The position numbers were made by a program, and so were the translations under genes. From Thiomicrorhabdus sp. ZW0627 (GTDB lineage: Bacteria; Pseudomonadota; Gammaproteobacteria; Thiomicrospirales; Thiomicrospiraceae), in the NCBI RefSeq assembly GCF_029767005.1, contig NZ_JARUQR010000003.1, positions 1-64,000 on the forward strand: a DNA stretch of 64,000 nucleotides, in the 5' to 3' direction. This document shows, one piece after another, positions 27,993-36,664 of the stretch. Numbering within the stretch: the first letter of the stretch is position 1; the number at the start of each line of letters is the position of its first letter. The notes beneath the pieces were generated by a model, which saw only the letters and a list, made by a program, of their open reading frames with translations, ran no database searches and had not been told where the DNA came from.

Positions 27993-28760
27993 ATGGCTTG
28001 CGAATGTCATATCGAGGTCACCGACGCCTCGCAAAAAAAACTTTTGATCACTCTACTGGCGATCAACGCGGCCTTGTTCGTCATTGAATTTTTCGTCGGT
28101 TGGTACGCTCAATCGACCGGCCTGACGGCCGACGCCTTGGATATGCTGGCCGACGCCATCGTCTACGGAATCGGGCTTTACGCCATTGGCCGCGCAGCTC
28201 AGACCAAAGCCAAGGCAGCACTGGTCAGCGGTTACTTCCAGATGATGCTGGCGGCGCTGATCGGCATCGACATCGCTCGCCGTGCCCTCTACGGCAGCGA
28301 ACCGATTTCGGAATGGATGATGATCATGGGGATCATCGCGTTGATCGGAAACACCTACTGCTTGAAACTGATTCACGCACACCGTAACGGTGAGGTTCAC
28401 ATGCGAGCCAGCTGGATTTTCTCGGCCAACGACGTATTGGCCAATCTGGGCGTCATCATCAGTGGTCTGCTGGTCTGGTGGCTAGGCAGCCGCCTACCCG
28501 ATTTAATCATCGGTTCGGCAATCACTCTGCTTGTATTCTGGGGCGCCATGCGCATTCTCAAGGATGCCAAATCGGAACTTCAATCCGCCAACGCCAACAC
28601 TTGCGATTCGGAAAAGGAAGAGACGTGTTGTTCAGGCAGTAGTTGCTGTGAGCCTTCTGAAACTGAAGAGAAGAGCCCACAAGAAGATTCGGAAAAATCT
28701 AAAAGTAAACCTAAGAAAGAACCCAAAGAAAGCGACACCCAAACCCAGTTCAGTGACTGA
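27993..28760 (+). CDS. Cation diffusion facilitator with Cys-rich tail
   Basis: 255 residues. Six membrane helices span ~18-195, with metal-site segments GLTADALDMLADAIVYG (TM2) and ASWIFSANDVLANLGV (TM5). The N-terminus starts MACECH and the tail holds CDSEKEETCCSGSSCC before a Lys/Glu-rich end, giving several extra cysteines as possible thiophilic-metal ligands. The usual CDF cytoplasmic domain is missing; the Cys/charged tail replaces it. It exports a divalent metal, and cysteine enrichment hints at Zn, Cd or another soft metal (inference). It lies 49 bases after the RND permease. Confidence 0.82.
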   Translation: MACECHIEVTDASQKKLLITLLAINAALFVIEFFVGWYAQSTGLTADALDMLADAIVYGIGLYAIGRAAQTKAKAALVSGYFQMMLAALIGIDIARRALYGSEPISEWMMIMGIIALIGNTYCLKLIHAHRNGEVHMRASWIFSANDVLANLGVIISGLLVWWLGSRLPDLIIGSAITLLVFWGAMRILKDAKSELQSANANTCDSEKEETCCSGSSCCEPSETEEKSPQEDSEKSKSKPKKEPKESDTQTQFSD

Positions 28761-28773
28761 GCGGGGCACACCC

Positions 28774-29127
28774 CTATGAGTTAAAGGCTGGCGAATCGTA
28801 GTTTTCAGGTTCGTCGCTGTAAACGCAGACATTCCAGTCCGCCGCCAAACCGTCTTCAGCCAGACAGTAATTCTGGAAAAAATCGACAATTTCCTTACGC
28901 TGACAATGCGCTTCGAATGCAGCCATATCGGCCCAAATTTCATTGAATACGATCGGAAAACTTGTGCCCTCGGCAAACGGGCTAGCGATCTGACGGGTTA
29001 CCCGGTACTGCAAACAGCCGTCTTCCCTAAGCGTATTCGGTTCCAAGCTCTGCAAGACTTTGAACAATTCGGCTTCTTTGCCGGGTTTAGGCTGAAATTG
29101 CGCCAGACAGTAAACTTTCGATGACAT
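28774..29127 (-). CDS. Antibiotic-biosynthesis-monooxygenase (ABM) domain protein
   Basis: 117 residues from ATG 29127 (GGAG 7 bases upstream); a longer in-frame start lacks a ribosome site. It shows the dimeric alpha/beta ABM pattern (VYCLAQFQPKPGKEAELFKVL, EPNTLREDGCLQYRV, FNEIWADMAAFEAH). Relatives are small quinol monooxygenases such as YgiN, or haem-related enzymes; the activity here is unknown. Convergent with the CDF gene. Confidence 0.78.
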   Translation of the reverse strand: MSSKVYCLAQFQPKPGKEAELFKVLQSLEPNTLREDGCLQYRVTRQIASPFAEGTSFPIVFNEIWADMAAFEAHCQRKEIVDFFQNYCLAEDGLAADWNVCVYSDEPENYDSPAFNS

Positions 29128-29285
29128 GGGTTCTCCAATCGATTCGATCAATAAGGTTTGAATAAACGCGCCTAAGATACTCAAACCAAAGCGTTTAAAC
29201 AAACATTATTACAAATGTTTTTACAGATGCTTCGCCAACCGACAAAAATTCAACGCCTTTTTGCGCATCTGGCTAAAATAAACCA

Positions 29286-30101
29286 ATGAAAAAAACATCC
29301 CCAAAAAAGGCCGACCGCAACTTCGACAAACTGGTCGACAAGTTCGAGGCAAAAATCTATAACACGGTCAAAGGTGAGTGGCGTTTGAAGCTTCTCAAAG
29401 AAGACTTGGCGAACCTGCATTCGCCCGAAAAAAACTCAACAGGCCTGTCGGAAACCACGGCACCACTCACAGTCTGGGATGCCGGTTGCGGTTTTGCCCA
29501 AATCAGCCAATGGTTTGCCGAAGCCGGCCATCAAACAACGCTGTGCGACCTTTCGCACCAGATGCTGATCCGCGCGCAGAGAAATTTTGAAGAAGCCGAA
29601 CTGGAAGCGACCTTCATCAACGGCCCCGCTCAGGAAGTCGCCGAAACCCTGCCGGAATTCGATCTGGTGCTGTTCCATGCCGTACTCGAATGGTTGGGCG
29701 AACCCAAAGAGACTTTGAAAGCGGTTGTCGACAAGGTCAAACCGGGCGGCCATCTCTCCCTGCTGTTCTATAACCGTAATTCGGTTGTCATCCGTAACAC
29801 TCTTCGTGGCGGGTGGCGTTTGCCTTACATCCTTAATGACGAATATCTCGGAAAAGGCAAAAAACTCACGCCCCCAAACCCGCAAATTCCTGAAGAAGTA
29901 CTTCAATGGTTGGAAAAATGGGGATTCGAAATCGAGGTGCATACCGGCATCCGTGTGTTCCACGACTACATGACGCATGAAGTGCTCGAACAAAGCGATT
30001 TAGACGATTTACTGGCTTTGGAATACCGTTTCTGCCGTGAACCCACCTACCGAAACATGGCACGTTACATCCATATTCTGGCTAGAAAGGTTGAGTCATA
30101 A
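29286..30101 (+). CDS. cmoM: tRNA 5-carboxymethoxyuridine methyltransferase
   Basis: 271 residues, aligning with E. coli CmoM along its length: DRNFDKLVDKFEAKIYNTVKGEWR, motif I VWDAGCGFAQISQWFAEAGHQ, CDLSHQMLIRA, LILFHAVLEW-like stretch LVLFHAVLEWLGEP, PGGHLSLLFYNRN and the end RYIHILARK. It methylates cmo5U34 of certain tRNAs to mcmo5U, using S-adenosylmethionine. It is ~5 kb from cmoA and cmoB, which make the substrate base. A copy of the dispersed palindrome inserts in frame near residue 52, in a linker longer than in E. coli. Confidence 0.92.
   Translation: MKKTSPKKADRNFDKLVDKFEAKIYNTVKGEWRLKLLKEDLANLHSPEKNSTGLSETTAPLTVWDAGCGFAQISQWFAEAGHQTTLCDLSHQMLIRAQRNFEEAELEATFINGPAQEVAETLPEFDLVLFHAVLEWLGEPKETLKAVVDKVKPGGHLSLLFYNRNSVVIRNTLRGGWRLPYILNDEYLGKGKKLTPPNPQIPEEVLQWLEKWGFEIEVHTGIRVFHDYMTHEVLEQSDLDDLLALEYRFCREPTYRNMARYIHILARKVES
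29439..29448. repeat. ACAGGCCTGT dispersed palindrome, copy 7
   Basis: Exact core inside cmoM, in the variable linker before methyltransferase motif I (encodes STGLS). Confidence 0.85.
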
Positions 30102-30181
30102 CAAACAAGAAGTATTTTATGAAGAGAAGGTAGTCTCTAAAACGAGAGACTACCAGGTTTTATGAAATTTGAGGTCATAGT

Positions 30182-31198
30182 TTACTTCGCACATACGGCT
30201 ATTGATGTACCGGAATAATTCCAATAATAATTATTAGTAGAAGAAGAGTACGTGTAGTTGTAACGGACTTTCACGTCCCACGCCTGACCATCATTTGAGG
30301 GTTTGGTCGAATATAAACTTGTCGCTAGACCACCACCCAGAGAGATGTAATGTAAAGCTTCGTGTCCACCCGAGACGGCATGGTAACCTGTCGGACAGGT
30401 CGCTCTGATCGTGTGATACGGGTAATCACTTGGAAGATTCGACGCGTTTAAATAATAGTAATTGCCAAATAACGACTCTCTATTATAAACGGTGACAATA
30501 TCACCAACGCCTGTCCCACCTGCACTGCCGGCACAAACAATACTGCCATCCGGATTAATGGAAATCGCGGCTTCACCACTTGGACAAATACCGTTAATGA
30601 TATTTTGTTTGGTCGCAATTTCAGCATTGGCGGCTGTAATATCCGCTTGAAGCTCTTGAATCAGTACCGTGTTATTCGCAATCAACGATTCCAGATTATA
30701 CTGGTTGTCCGCCATCGCAACTTCAAGGTCCACAATTAAAGAAGAATTTGCATCGATCTGGCTTTGCAATCCGGTATATCCTGCCTCAACCTGAGCTTTC
30801 AAACTTGCGTTCTCCGCTTGGAGTTTGGCGATTTCCTCTTCTAAGGTAGATGCGCCCGAAGATAAATTATTTGAAATGGCCTCAAGGGTATCGATTCTGG
30901 CGGAAAGATAACCAATCAGTGATTCGTTTGCAGACACTCTTTCTTCAAGCGTATCTATAATCCCTTCTACACCATCAACTCTTAACTTTAAAGCGTCGAC
31001 TTCTTTATAAAGGTTGAAAATCTGTGCTTGTACAGATTGTTCCAACTCGCTAACTCTTGTATTAACCGCAGCCACTGCTTGTTGCACTTCAATGATCTGC
31101 TGTTGCATATCAGTAAATGGCTGTCCGCTTGGCGCTGCCAGCGCTTGCGCGGAAGGTAATGCTGTAAGCAAAAGTAGTGATAAAGTCTTCCTTTTCAT
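30182..31198 (-). CDS. Exported coiled-coil protein of unknown function
   Basis: 338 residues, ATG 31198 with AGGAGG 9 bases upstream. A signal peptide (SLLLLTALPSAQALA-AP) is followed by ~180 residues of heptad-rich coiled coil (about 30-215: VSELEQSV, LKLRVDGVEGIIDTLEERV, LEEEIAKLQAENASLKAQVE). A short Gly hinge leads to a C-terminal beta-rich domain with conserved-looking Cys and aromatics (ATCPTGYHAVSGGHEAL, SIAVCAK). It could be a periplasmic spacer, a surface fibre or a phage-tail-collar-like trimer. No homologue was recognised. Confidence 0.8.
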   Translation of the reverse strand: MKRKTLSLLLLTALPSAQALAAPSGQPFTDMQQQIIEVQQAVAAVNTRVSELEQSVQAQIFNLYKEVDALKLRVDGVEGIIDTLEERVSANESLIGYLSARIDTLEAISNNLSSGASTLEEEIAKLQAENASLKAQVEAGYTGLQSQIDANSSLIVDLEVAMADNQYNLESLIANNTVLIQELQADITAANAEIATKQNIINGICPSGEAAISINPDGSIVCAGSAGGTGVGDIVTVYNRESLFGNYYYLNASNLPSDYPYHTIRATCPTGYHAVSGGHEALHYISLGGGLATSLYSTKPSNDGQAWDVKVRYNYTYSSSTNNYYWNYSGTSIAVCAK

Positions 31199-31235
31199 AA
31201 GCTTAGTCCTCCTGACCTTTTTAATCTCGGAACCA

Positions 31236-31264
31236 AGAATCCCCTATGAGGCAATTTTCGTCAA
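31236..31264 (-). promoter_or_regulatory. Sigma-70-like promoter for the coiled-coil gene
   Basis: On the minus strand TTGACG (31264-31259), a 17-base spacer and GATTCT (31241-31236) stand 38 bases before the start codon. The rest of the 31199-31552 gap is AT-rich; no riboswitch fold was recognised in it. Confidence 0.55.
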
Positions 31265-31552
31265 GAGTAAAAATTTTCGACAAAATGAGAAATTTTCAGG
31301 CGTAATTATCCTTTTTTATCTTAGAGTTAGGTCCGATACCGGTACCTGCAAAAACGGTCAAAAGACTTACCATGCTGCCTTTCATTCATCATGAAGCCTT
31401 TTCTGGTACCCCCTTAAGAAACCACCATAATTAATGCCATTAATTCCGAAAAGAAAAACTAATACCCTTATTGATTTAATGGTAAATTGAGTACTGATTT
31501 ATCATGTTAGAATCAGGTTTTTTACACATTATTGCGTCGGAGACTCACTTTA

Positions 31553-33559
31553 ATGCCATCAGAAAGCCTTCAAAAATTCTGCAAAGATCTTGTCGAATCC
31601 TTGGAAAGCGATTTGATCCAGCAATCTTCCATGACGCATGTGGTGCACTCACTGCATGAAATGCAATGCCTCTTTCTTCAAGAAGAGAAATGGCTTAAGA
31701 AACTGCTTCTGGATGAACTGACGCCGGAAGATTGCCAAGCCCTGGAAGAGGTTGGGCAAACCTTGCAGAAGACCTACCAGCTTTCGCTACACGATGTGTT
31801 CGGACTCATCGATATGGCACAGGAAACCACACTGACTGGTTTAGAGCACATAGAGATAGACAAATCTCCCGAAGCCATAATACACTCGATCAAACTGGCT
31901 AAAAGCCATCTGGCTCACGGTTATTTTCTATCGTCGGTCAAGGAGTTCGTCTCCCACTTCAAAAACAGCGATTTTCTATGCCACAATCAGACCATGACCC
32001 TGCACAAGGATTGGCTGATCAAACTGGAGCACTTCTTCTCCCATATCGAGGAAGGTTTGACCCCTCCGCAACTGGATCACACCCTTTGCGACTTTGCACA
32101 TTGGCTGACCACTTTGGAAGCCAAATTGATTCTGCACGCAACCGGCGACAAGGCGTTTGACCTACAGGGAAACATCCTGCTTATACATCGTTCAGTGCAT
32201 CAGGAAGCCAACTATGTTTACGTTTACCTGATGCAGAAGGAATACCTGAAAGCACTGTCCCATTTTGAAAACCTGAGTCAGGATTTCCTACTGCTCGACA
32301 AATACATCAACGAAGCCCATTTCAATTATCTGGCCGACCCGTACCATAACTTCATCGACTTTGTTATGGCCGAGAGCAAACGCCAGAAGAATTTGAGTTA
32401 TTACTTTGTCATCCATTACGGGATCGTTGAGGCTTCGGACATCCAGTACAAACAGAAAAAGGAACTGCTGAACGCCTTCACCCATGAATGCATGGCGTGC
32501 ATGCATCAAAAAGGCATCGACTTCATTAATCTGGAGCGCGACGAAAGTCTGCATATCGTACTCAAAGAGAATGTGACGCCACTTTCAAGCCTGCTTGAAG
32601 ACGTACTGGCCGCACTCCAGCAAAAATTTGGCAAAAGCCACAGTGAACAGCTCTACATCAACCTGTTCAACCTATCCGACCTTCCGGTTTACGAGACCCA
32701 GCATTTCGTCTCCATGCTCAATAAAATTCTAAAAGACAAATGCCATGAGCACATCTGTCATATCGAACGCACCGAACTGGTGGAATACCAGCAGAAAGTC
32801 GAACAGGATCTGGCCCTTCTGGAAATCATACAGGCTCACCTCAAAAACAAAGAGTTCTGTTTGTTCTACCAGCCGATTGTGGAAGAAGACGGTCGCATAA
32901 AAACCCTGGAAGCGCTGATTCGACTACCTCTGGAAGACAAAGTGGTTGCCGCAAAAGATTTCCTGAATCTGGTTGAAAGCTACAATCTGACCGCTCAGGT
33001 CGACGAACTGGTTTTTGAATTGTTGCAAGCCGATGTTCCTTCTCTTAAAGGGCTGACCGAAATGGTCAACGTCAACATCTATCCGCAATCGCTCGCCAGT
33101 CCTCAGATTATCAAGAAACTGATTGACCTGAATGCCACTTGCAAACAGCATGAAATTCAACTGCTGGTGGAGATCACCGAACACGATATCCTCATGCACG
33201 ACGAAGTATTGCGGGAGCTGAATCAAAGCTATCAGATCATCTTTGCGATCGACGACTTCGGCACAGGCTACTCCAATCTTTCCGGACTGGTCGATCTGGC
33301 GAGCAGTCACACCATTCAAGTTGCCAAGCTGGACGGCAAACTGATCCAGAACATTGAAAACGACCAAGGCAAATACCGAATGGTGGAATTCATCACCAAC
33401 ATGGCGGCCAGTCTGGGTCTTCAACCCGTCATTGTCGAATTTGTAGATACCGCCGAAAAACTTGAAACCCTGCGCAAACTGCCTAGCCACTTGCTCTATC
33501 AAGGTTATTACTTCAACAAGGCTATTCCACTGGAAACCCTAATTGAAGAGTATTCCTGA
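31553..33559 (+). CDS. EAL-domain protein with novel N-terminal region
   Basis: 668 residues from ATG 31553 (GGAG 10 bases upstream). Residues ~430-668 are a full EAL domain: EAL at 453-455, NIYPQSL, EITEHD, DDFGTGYSN at 567-575, KLDGKLI and QGYYFNKA. This suggests an active c-di-GMP phosphodiesterase, although the usual AEGVET reads VEFVDT. The first ~430 residues are helical and lack membrane segments; part of ~270-400 may be a degenerate GGDEF fold, but no GGDEF motif is present. It could feed the c-di-GMP control of the LapA-type adhesins (inference). Confidence 0.85.
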   Translation: MPSESLQKFCKDLVESLESDLIQQSSMTHVVHSLHEMQCLFLQEEKWLKKLLLDELTPEDCQALEEVGQTLQKTYQLSLHDVFGLIDMAQETTLTGLEHIEIDKSPEAIIHSIKLAKSHLAHGYFLSSVKEFVSHFKNSDFLCHNQTMTLHKDWLIKLEHFFSHIEEGLTPPQLDHTLCDFAHWLTTLEAKLILHATGDKAFDLQGNILLIHRSVHQEANYVYVYLMQKEYLKALSHFENLSQDFLLLDKYINEAHFNYLADPYHNFIDFVMAESKRQKNLSYYFVIHYGIVEASDIQYKQKKELLNAFTHECMACMHQKGIDFINLERDESLHIVLKENVTPLSSLLEDVLAALQQKFGKSHSEQLYINLFNLSDLPVYETQHFVSMLNKILKDKCHEHICHIERTELVEYQQKVEQDLALLEIIQAHLKNKEFCLFYQPIVEEDGRIKTLEALIRLPLEDKVVAAKDFLNLVESYNLTAQVDELVFELLQADVPSLKGLTEMVNVNIYPQSLASPQIIKKLIDLNATCKQHEIQLLVEITEHDILMHDEVLRELNQSYQIIFAIDDFGTGYSNLSGLVDLASSHTIQVAKLDGKLIQNIENDQGKYRMVEFITNMAASLGLQPVIVEFVDTAEKLETLRKLPSHLLYQGYYFNKAIPLETLIEEYS

Positions 33560-33626
33560 ACAGGCTTCGCAAAACGGCGTTTTCCTCCTATAATTCCGTA
33601 TCCTTTTTCATGTCTGGATTACGCTT

Positions 33627-34502
33627 ATGACAACCCGCCAAGTTTTACGCCTGTTAAATCCGTTTTTTCGGTTAATCGTCCGTAAACCGCAATACCTGAT
33701 CGCCGTCATACTGGCCGGCGGACTCTGGTACGGCTATGAAGTGACTGTGGCACGCCCGGCCATGAGTTACATGGGTGTACCTCAGGAAGTCTCGGCCCCC
33801 GCAAATGGAAGCTGGACACACACCCTGCGTAATGAAGGCTTCATGCTTGGCTATTCTGAAAAACTAGCCAACCCTCTTTGGGTCACCTATCAGGTCAAAG
33901 AAAAACATTTCAACAGCGGTAAACGTCCAAGCGGTTTCTCGCGTGACTGGCGCAGCCTATCCGGCATCACCCATCAGGATTACACCGGCTCCGGTTTCGA
34001 TCGCGGACATATGGCACCCAACTACGTCATTGCCAGCCGTTACGGACGTTCGGCACAACTTGAAACCTTCTTGATGACCAACATCACGCCCCAGAAACCC
34101 AACTTGAACCAAAAAAGCTGGCAACGTCTGGAAGAATTGGTGGCCGACAGTTTCTCCGATTGGTTCGGTGATTTCTGGGTCGTGACCGGCCCGATTTTCG
34201 ACGCAAACCCAAAAACCATCAAAGGAACCCGCGTGGCGATCCCCAAGGCGTTCTATAAAATTCTGATCAAGCCAGGGAACCAGGATTCTCCGGCCAAGGC
34301 GCTGGCGTTTATCTTCCCTCAGAATGCCAAACCCAATGCCAGTTTGATGAAGTTCGTGACCACGATAGACGAAATCGAAAAACAAACCGGGCTGGACTTC
34401 TTCCATAAATTGGACGACGCTTTCGAAGACAAACTGGAAAGCAGTACCACGCCGGAAGCGTGGCGTTTATCCGAAGTCGCCAACCGACCGTCGCGTTATT
34501 AG
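33627..34502 (+). CDS. Membrane-anchored DNA/RNA non-specific endonuclease
   Basis: 291 residues. An N-terminal membrane anchor (~22-42: YLIAVILAGGLWYGYEV) precedes a NUC1-type nuclease. The catalytic DRGH motif is at 125-128 (DRGHMAP), and the Mg-binding Asn region follows (MTNITPQKPNLNQKSW). Orientation is probably periplasmic, suiting nutrient nucleic-acid degradation or DNA processing. It starts 67 bases after the EAL gene. Confidence 0.9.
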   Translation: MTTRQVLRLLNPFFRLIVRKPQYLIAVILAGGLWYGYEVTVARPAMSYMGVPQEVSAPANGSWTHTLRNEGFMLGYSEKLANPLWVTYQVKEKHFNSGKRPSGFSRDWRSLSGITHQDYTGSGFDRGHMAPNYVIASRYGRSAQLETFLMTNITPQKPNLNQKSWQRLEELVADSFSDWFGDFWVVTGPIFDANPKTIKGTRVAIPKAFYKILIKPGNQDSPAKALAFIFPQNAKPNASLMKFVTTIDEIEKQTGLDFFHKLDDAFEDKLESSTTPEAWRLSEVANRPSRY

Positions 34503-34525
34503 AAATTGTCGCAAATTCGGGTTTA

Positions 34526-34554
34526 TTGGTTTTAACGGACAATTTATTTAAAAT
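34526..34554 (+). promoter_or_regulatory. Sigma-70-like promoter for cmoA
   Basis: TTGGTT (34526-34531), a 17-base spacer and TAAAAT (34549-34554) place the start of transcription ~48 bases before the cmoA ATG. Confidence 0.55.
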
Positions 34555-34608
34555 ACCAACTTGTTAACCCAATAACCCTCATTGTCAGGCTTGCACAGGC
34601 TCAAAACT

Positions 34609-35340
34609 ATGAAAGATACCATTTACGCCCAAGCCCACGAAGCAGTCGGGGCTTTCCAGTTCGACGAATCGGTTGTCGCCGTATTCCCGGATATGATCCA
34701 AAGATCCGTACCCGGCTACCAGACGATTCTCACCGGTATCGGCGAACTGACTGAGACCTATGCACAAGCCGACAGCAACCTCTATGACTTGGGCTGTTCA
34801 TTGGGGGCGGCCACCCTGACCATGCGACGCAAGCTGACGCAACCCAACTGCAAGATCATTGCCGTCGACAACTCGGAAGCCATGGTAAAACGCGCTGGTG
34901 AATACCTGCACGCCTACCACTCGGAAGTCGAAGTGGATCTGCAATGCGCCGACATCACCAAAATTGAAATTGAAAACGCTTCAGTAGTTGTCATCAACTT
35001 CACCTTGCAGTTCATCGATCCGGATCAGCGACAGACCTTATTAGATAAAATCTATCAAGGCCTCAAGCCGGGCGGCATTCTGATTCTTTCCGAAAAAATC
35101 CATTTCGAAGACAATGCCTTACAAAATGCCATTGAACACCTCCATCTACAGTTCAAACGTGCCAATGGCTATTCCGAGTTGGAAATCAGCCAGAAGCGCA
35201 GCTCGCTTGAAAACGTCCTGATCAGCGATACTGCCGATTTTCACATCGCCCGTTTAAAGAAAACCGGTTTCGATTCCGCAGGCATCTGGTTCCAGGCGTA
35301 CAATTTCGCCTCTTTTATCGCCATCAAATCCGCTGAATAG
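34609..35340 (+). CDS. cmoA: Carboxy-S-adenosylmethionine synthase
   Basis: 243 residues from ATG 34609 (E. coli CmoA: 247); an upstream TTG at 34582 is less likely. CmoA landmarks: AFQFDESVVAVFPDMIQRSVPGY, motif I YDLGCSLGAATL, DNSEAMV, NFTLQFIDP and GGILILSEKI. It turns SAM and prephenate into carboxy-SAM, the donor used by CmoB to make cmo5U34 in tRNA, which widens decoding by wobble. cmoB follows 131 bases downstream with its own putative promoter. Confidence 0.95.
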   Translation: MKDTIYAQAHEAVGAFQFDESVVAVFPDMIQRSVPGYQTILTGIGELTETYAQADSNLYDLGCSLGAATLTMRRKLTQPNCKIIAVDNSEAMVKRAGEYLHAYHSEVEVDLQCADITKIEIENASVVVINFTLQFIDPDQRQTLLDKIYQGLKPGGILILSEKIHFEDNALQNAIEHLHLQFKRANGYSELEISQKRSSLENVLISDTADFHIARLKKTGFDSAGIWFQAYNFASFIAIKSAE

Positions 35341-35365
35341 ACGTTTTAACAACGATTTAGAATCC

Positions 35366-35379
35366 GAACAGGCCTGTTC
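35366..35379. repeat. ACAGGCCTGT dispersed palindrome, copy 8
   Basis: Full 14-bp palindrome GAACAGGCCTGTTC between cmoA and cmoB, upstream of the cmoB promoter. Confidence 0.85.
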
Positions 35380-35401
35380 ATTCGGCAAATTGACGTTAAT
35401 A

Positions 35402-35430
35402 TTCATTTTCGTAAGGGTGAAATGTATAAT
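35402..35430 (+). promoter_or_regulatory. Sigma-70-like promoter for cmoB
   Basis: A perfect -10 TATAAT (35425-35430) with a weak -35 TTCATT (35402-35407), spacer 17. Transcription would begin ~30 bases before the parS-like site that covers the start codon. Confidence 0.5.
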
Positions 35431-35463
35431 TACGCCCTCTCTCTTTTGCTAATAACAGGAACA

Positions 35464-35479
35464 GGTTTCACGTGAAACA
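35464..35479. other. parS: parS-like ParB-binding site 2, over the cmoB start codon
   Basis: GGTTTCACGTGAAACA matches 15 of 16 parS bases. It includes the last bases of the ribosome site and the GTG start of cmoB at 35472-35474, so ParB bound here would sit on the translation start region of the gene. Confidence 0.87.
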
Positions 35480-36461
35480 GCATTACGATACATTTTGGGA
35501 AAAACTCGGCGACTCACGCTTTGACGAGTGGAATAAGGAACTTCCCGACATGATCGATCATGCCCTGCATCCTGAAGGCAACGGCAACCTGCCACGCTGG
35601 CTAGCCGCGCTGGAAATCATCCACGACTATCCACGCGATCAAATCAGCCACCTGAACCAATCCGTTGTGACGGTTGGCGAAGACGATTTGGACGACGGCC
35701 ACAAGCATCAACTGGAGAGTGCTTTACGGGTTCTGATGCCTTGGCGAAAAGGGCCGTTCAGCATCCACGGCATTCATATCGAAACCGAATGGCATTCCGA
35801 TTGGAAGTGGGATCGCGTGCGCCCGCACCTAGCCGCTCTCGAAGGTAAACGCGTACTGGATATCGGTTGCGGCAGCGGTTACCACCTGTGGCGTATGGCG
35901 GCGGAAAACACAAAACTGGCGGTGGGCGTCGACCCTAGTTTATTGTTCATGAGCCAGTTTCTGACGCTCAAACACTTCATCGGTGAATCCGTTCCCGCCT
36001 ATTTCTTACCGCTCACTCTGGAAGCGTTGCCAGTATCGCCAAAAGGCGGTGCTTTTGATACGGTTTTCTCCATGGGCGTGCTTTACCACCGCCGTTCACC
36101 AATCGACCATATTTATGAATTGAAAAATCAGCTGGTCGCTGGCGGAGAACTGGTTCTTGAAACTTTGGTGGTTCCCGAAGAATTCGGCCAGCTTCTGGTT
36201 CCTGAAGACCGTTATGCCCAGATGCGAAACGTCTGGTTCCTGCCGTCGGTTTCGGAACTGCAACGCTGGATGGAGCGTTGTGGTTTCATCAATGTTCGCT
36301 GTGTGGACATAGACCAGACCTCAATTGAAGAGCAACGCTCTACGGATTGGATGCAGTGGAACTCCCTCAAAGACTTTCTGGATCCCGACGACCTGAACAA
36401 AACCGTCGAAGGTTATCCAGCGCCATTGAGAGCGGTCATGGTCGCCAACAAACCTAAGTGA
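35472..36461 (+). CDS. cmoB: tRNA U34 carboxymethyltransferase
   Basis: 329 residues. Start GTG 35472, with AGGAACAGG 6 bases upstream, fits the length of E. coli CmoB (323). Signatures: LMPWRKGPFSIHGIHIETEWHSDWKWDR (quoted in part: LMPWRKGPFS), motif I VLDIGCGSGYHLWRM, FSMGVLYHRRSP, LVLETLVV, DRYAQMRNVWF and KTVEGYPAP. It transfers a carboxymethyl group from carboxy-SAM to 5-hydroxyuridine-34. With cmoA and cmoM it completes the late cmo5U pathway in this window. The start codon is embedded in a parS-like site. Confidence 0.96.
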   Translation: MKQHYDTFWEKLGDSRFDEWNKELPDMIDHALHPEGNGNLPRWLAALEIIHDYPRDQISHLNQSVVTVGEDDLDDGHKHQLESALRVLMPWRKGPFSIHGIHIETEWHSDWKWDRVRPHLAALEGKRVLDIGCGSGYHLWRMAAENTKLAVGVDPSLLFMSQFLTLKHFIGESVPAYFLPLTLEALPVSPKGGAFDTVFSMGVLYHRRSPIDHIYELKNQLVAGGELVLETLVVPEEFGQLLVPEDRYAQMRNVWFLPSVSELQRWMERCGFINVRCVDIDQTSIEEQRSTDWMQWNSLKDFLDPDDLNKTVEGYPAPLRAVMVANKPK

Positions 36462-36664
36462 TTGAATGGATAACAATTACCGAGCAATCGGAAATAGCCC
36501 AACACATTATTGGGTTATTACTCATAAGTAATTGATAGTATTAAATTAACACACTCTAATTCATTGAAAATACGTATCGCCGACCGTCGAGACACCCATT
36601 ATAATATCTATCTAACTTTCAGTATAAAGCCTGTATAAATTTTGAATCATACAAAGGTGTATTC

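Noticed and set aside
31199-31552. Possible c-di-GMP or other riboswitch upstream of the coiled-coil and EAL genes
   Set aside because: The leader lacks the conserved GEMM core or other recognised aptamer bases; only a promoter can be supported.
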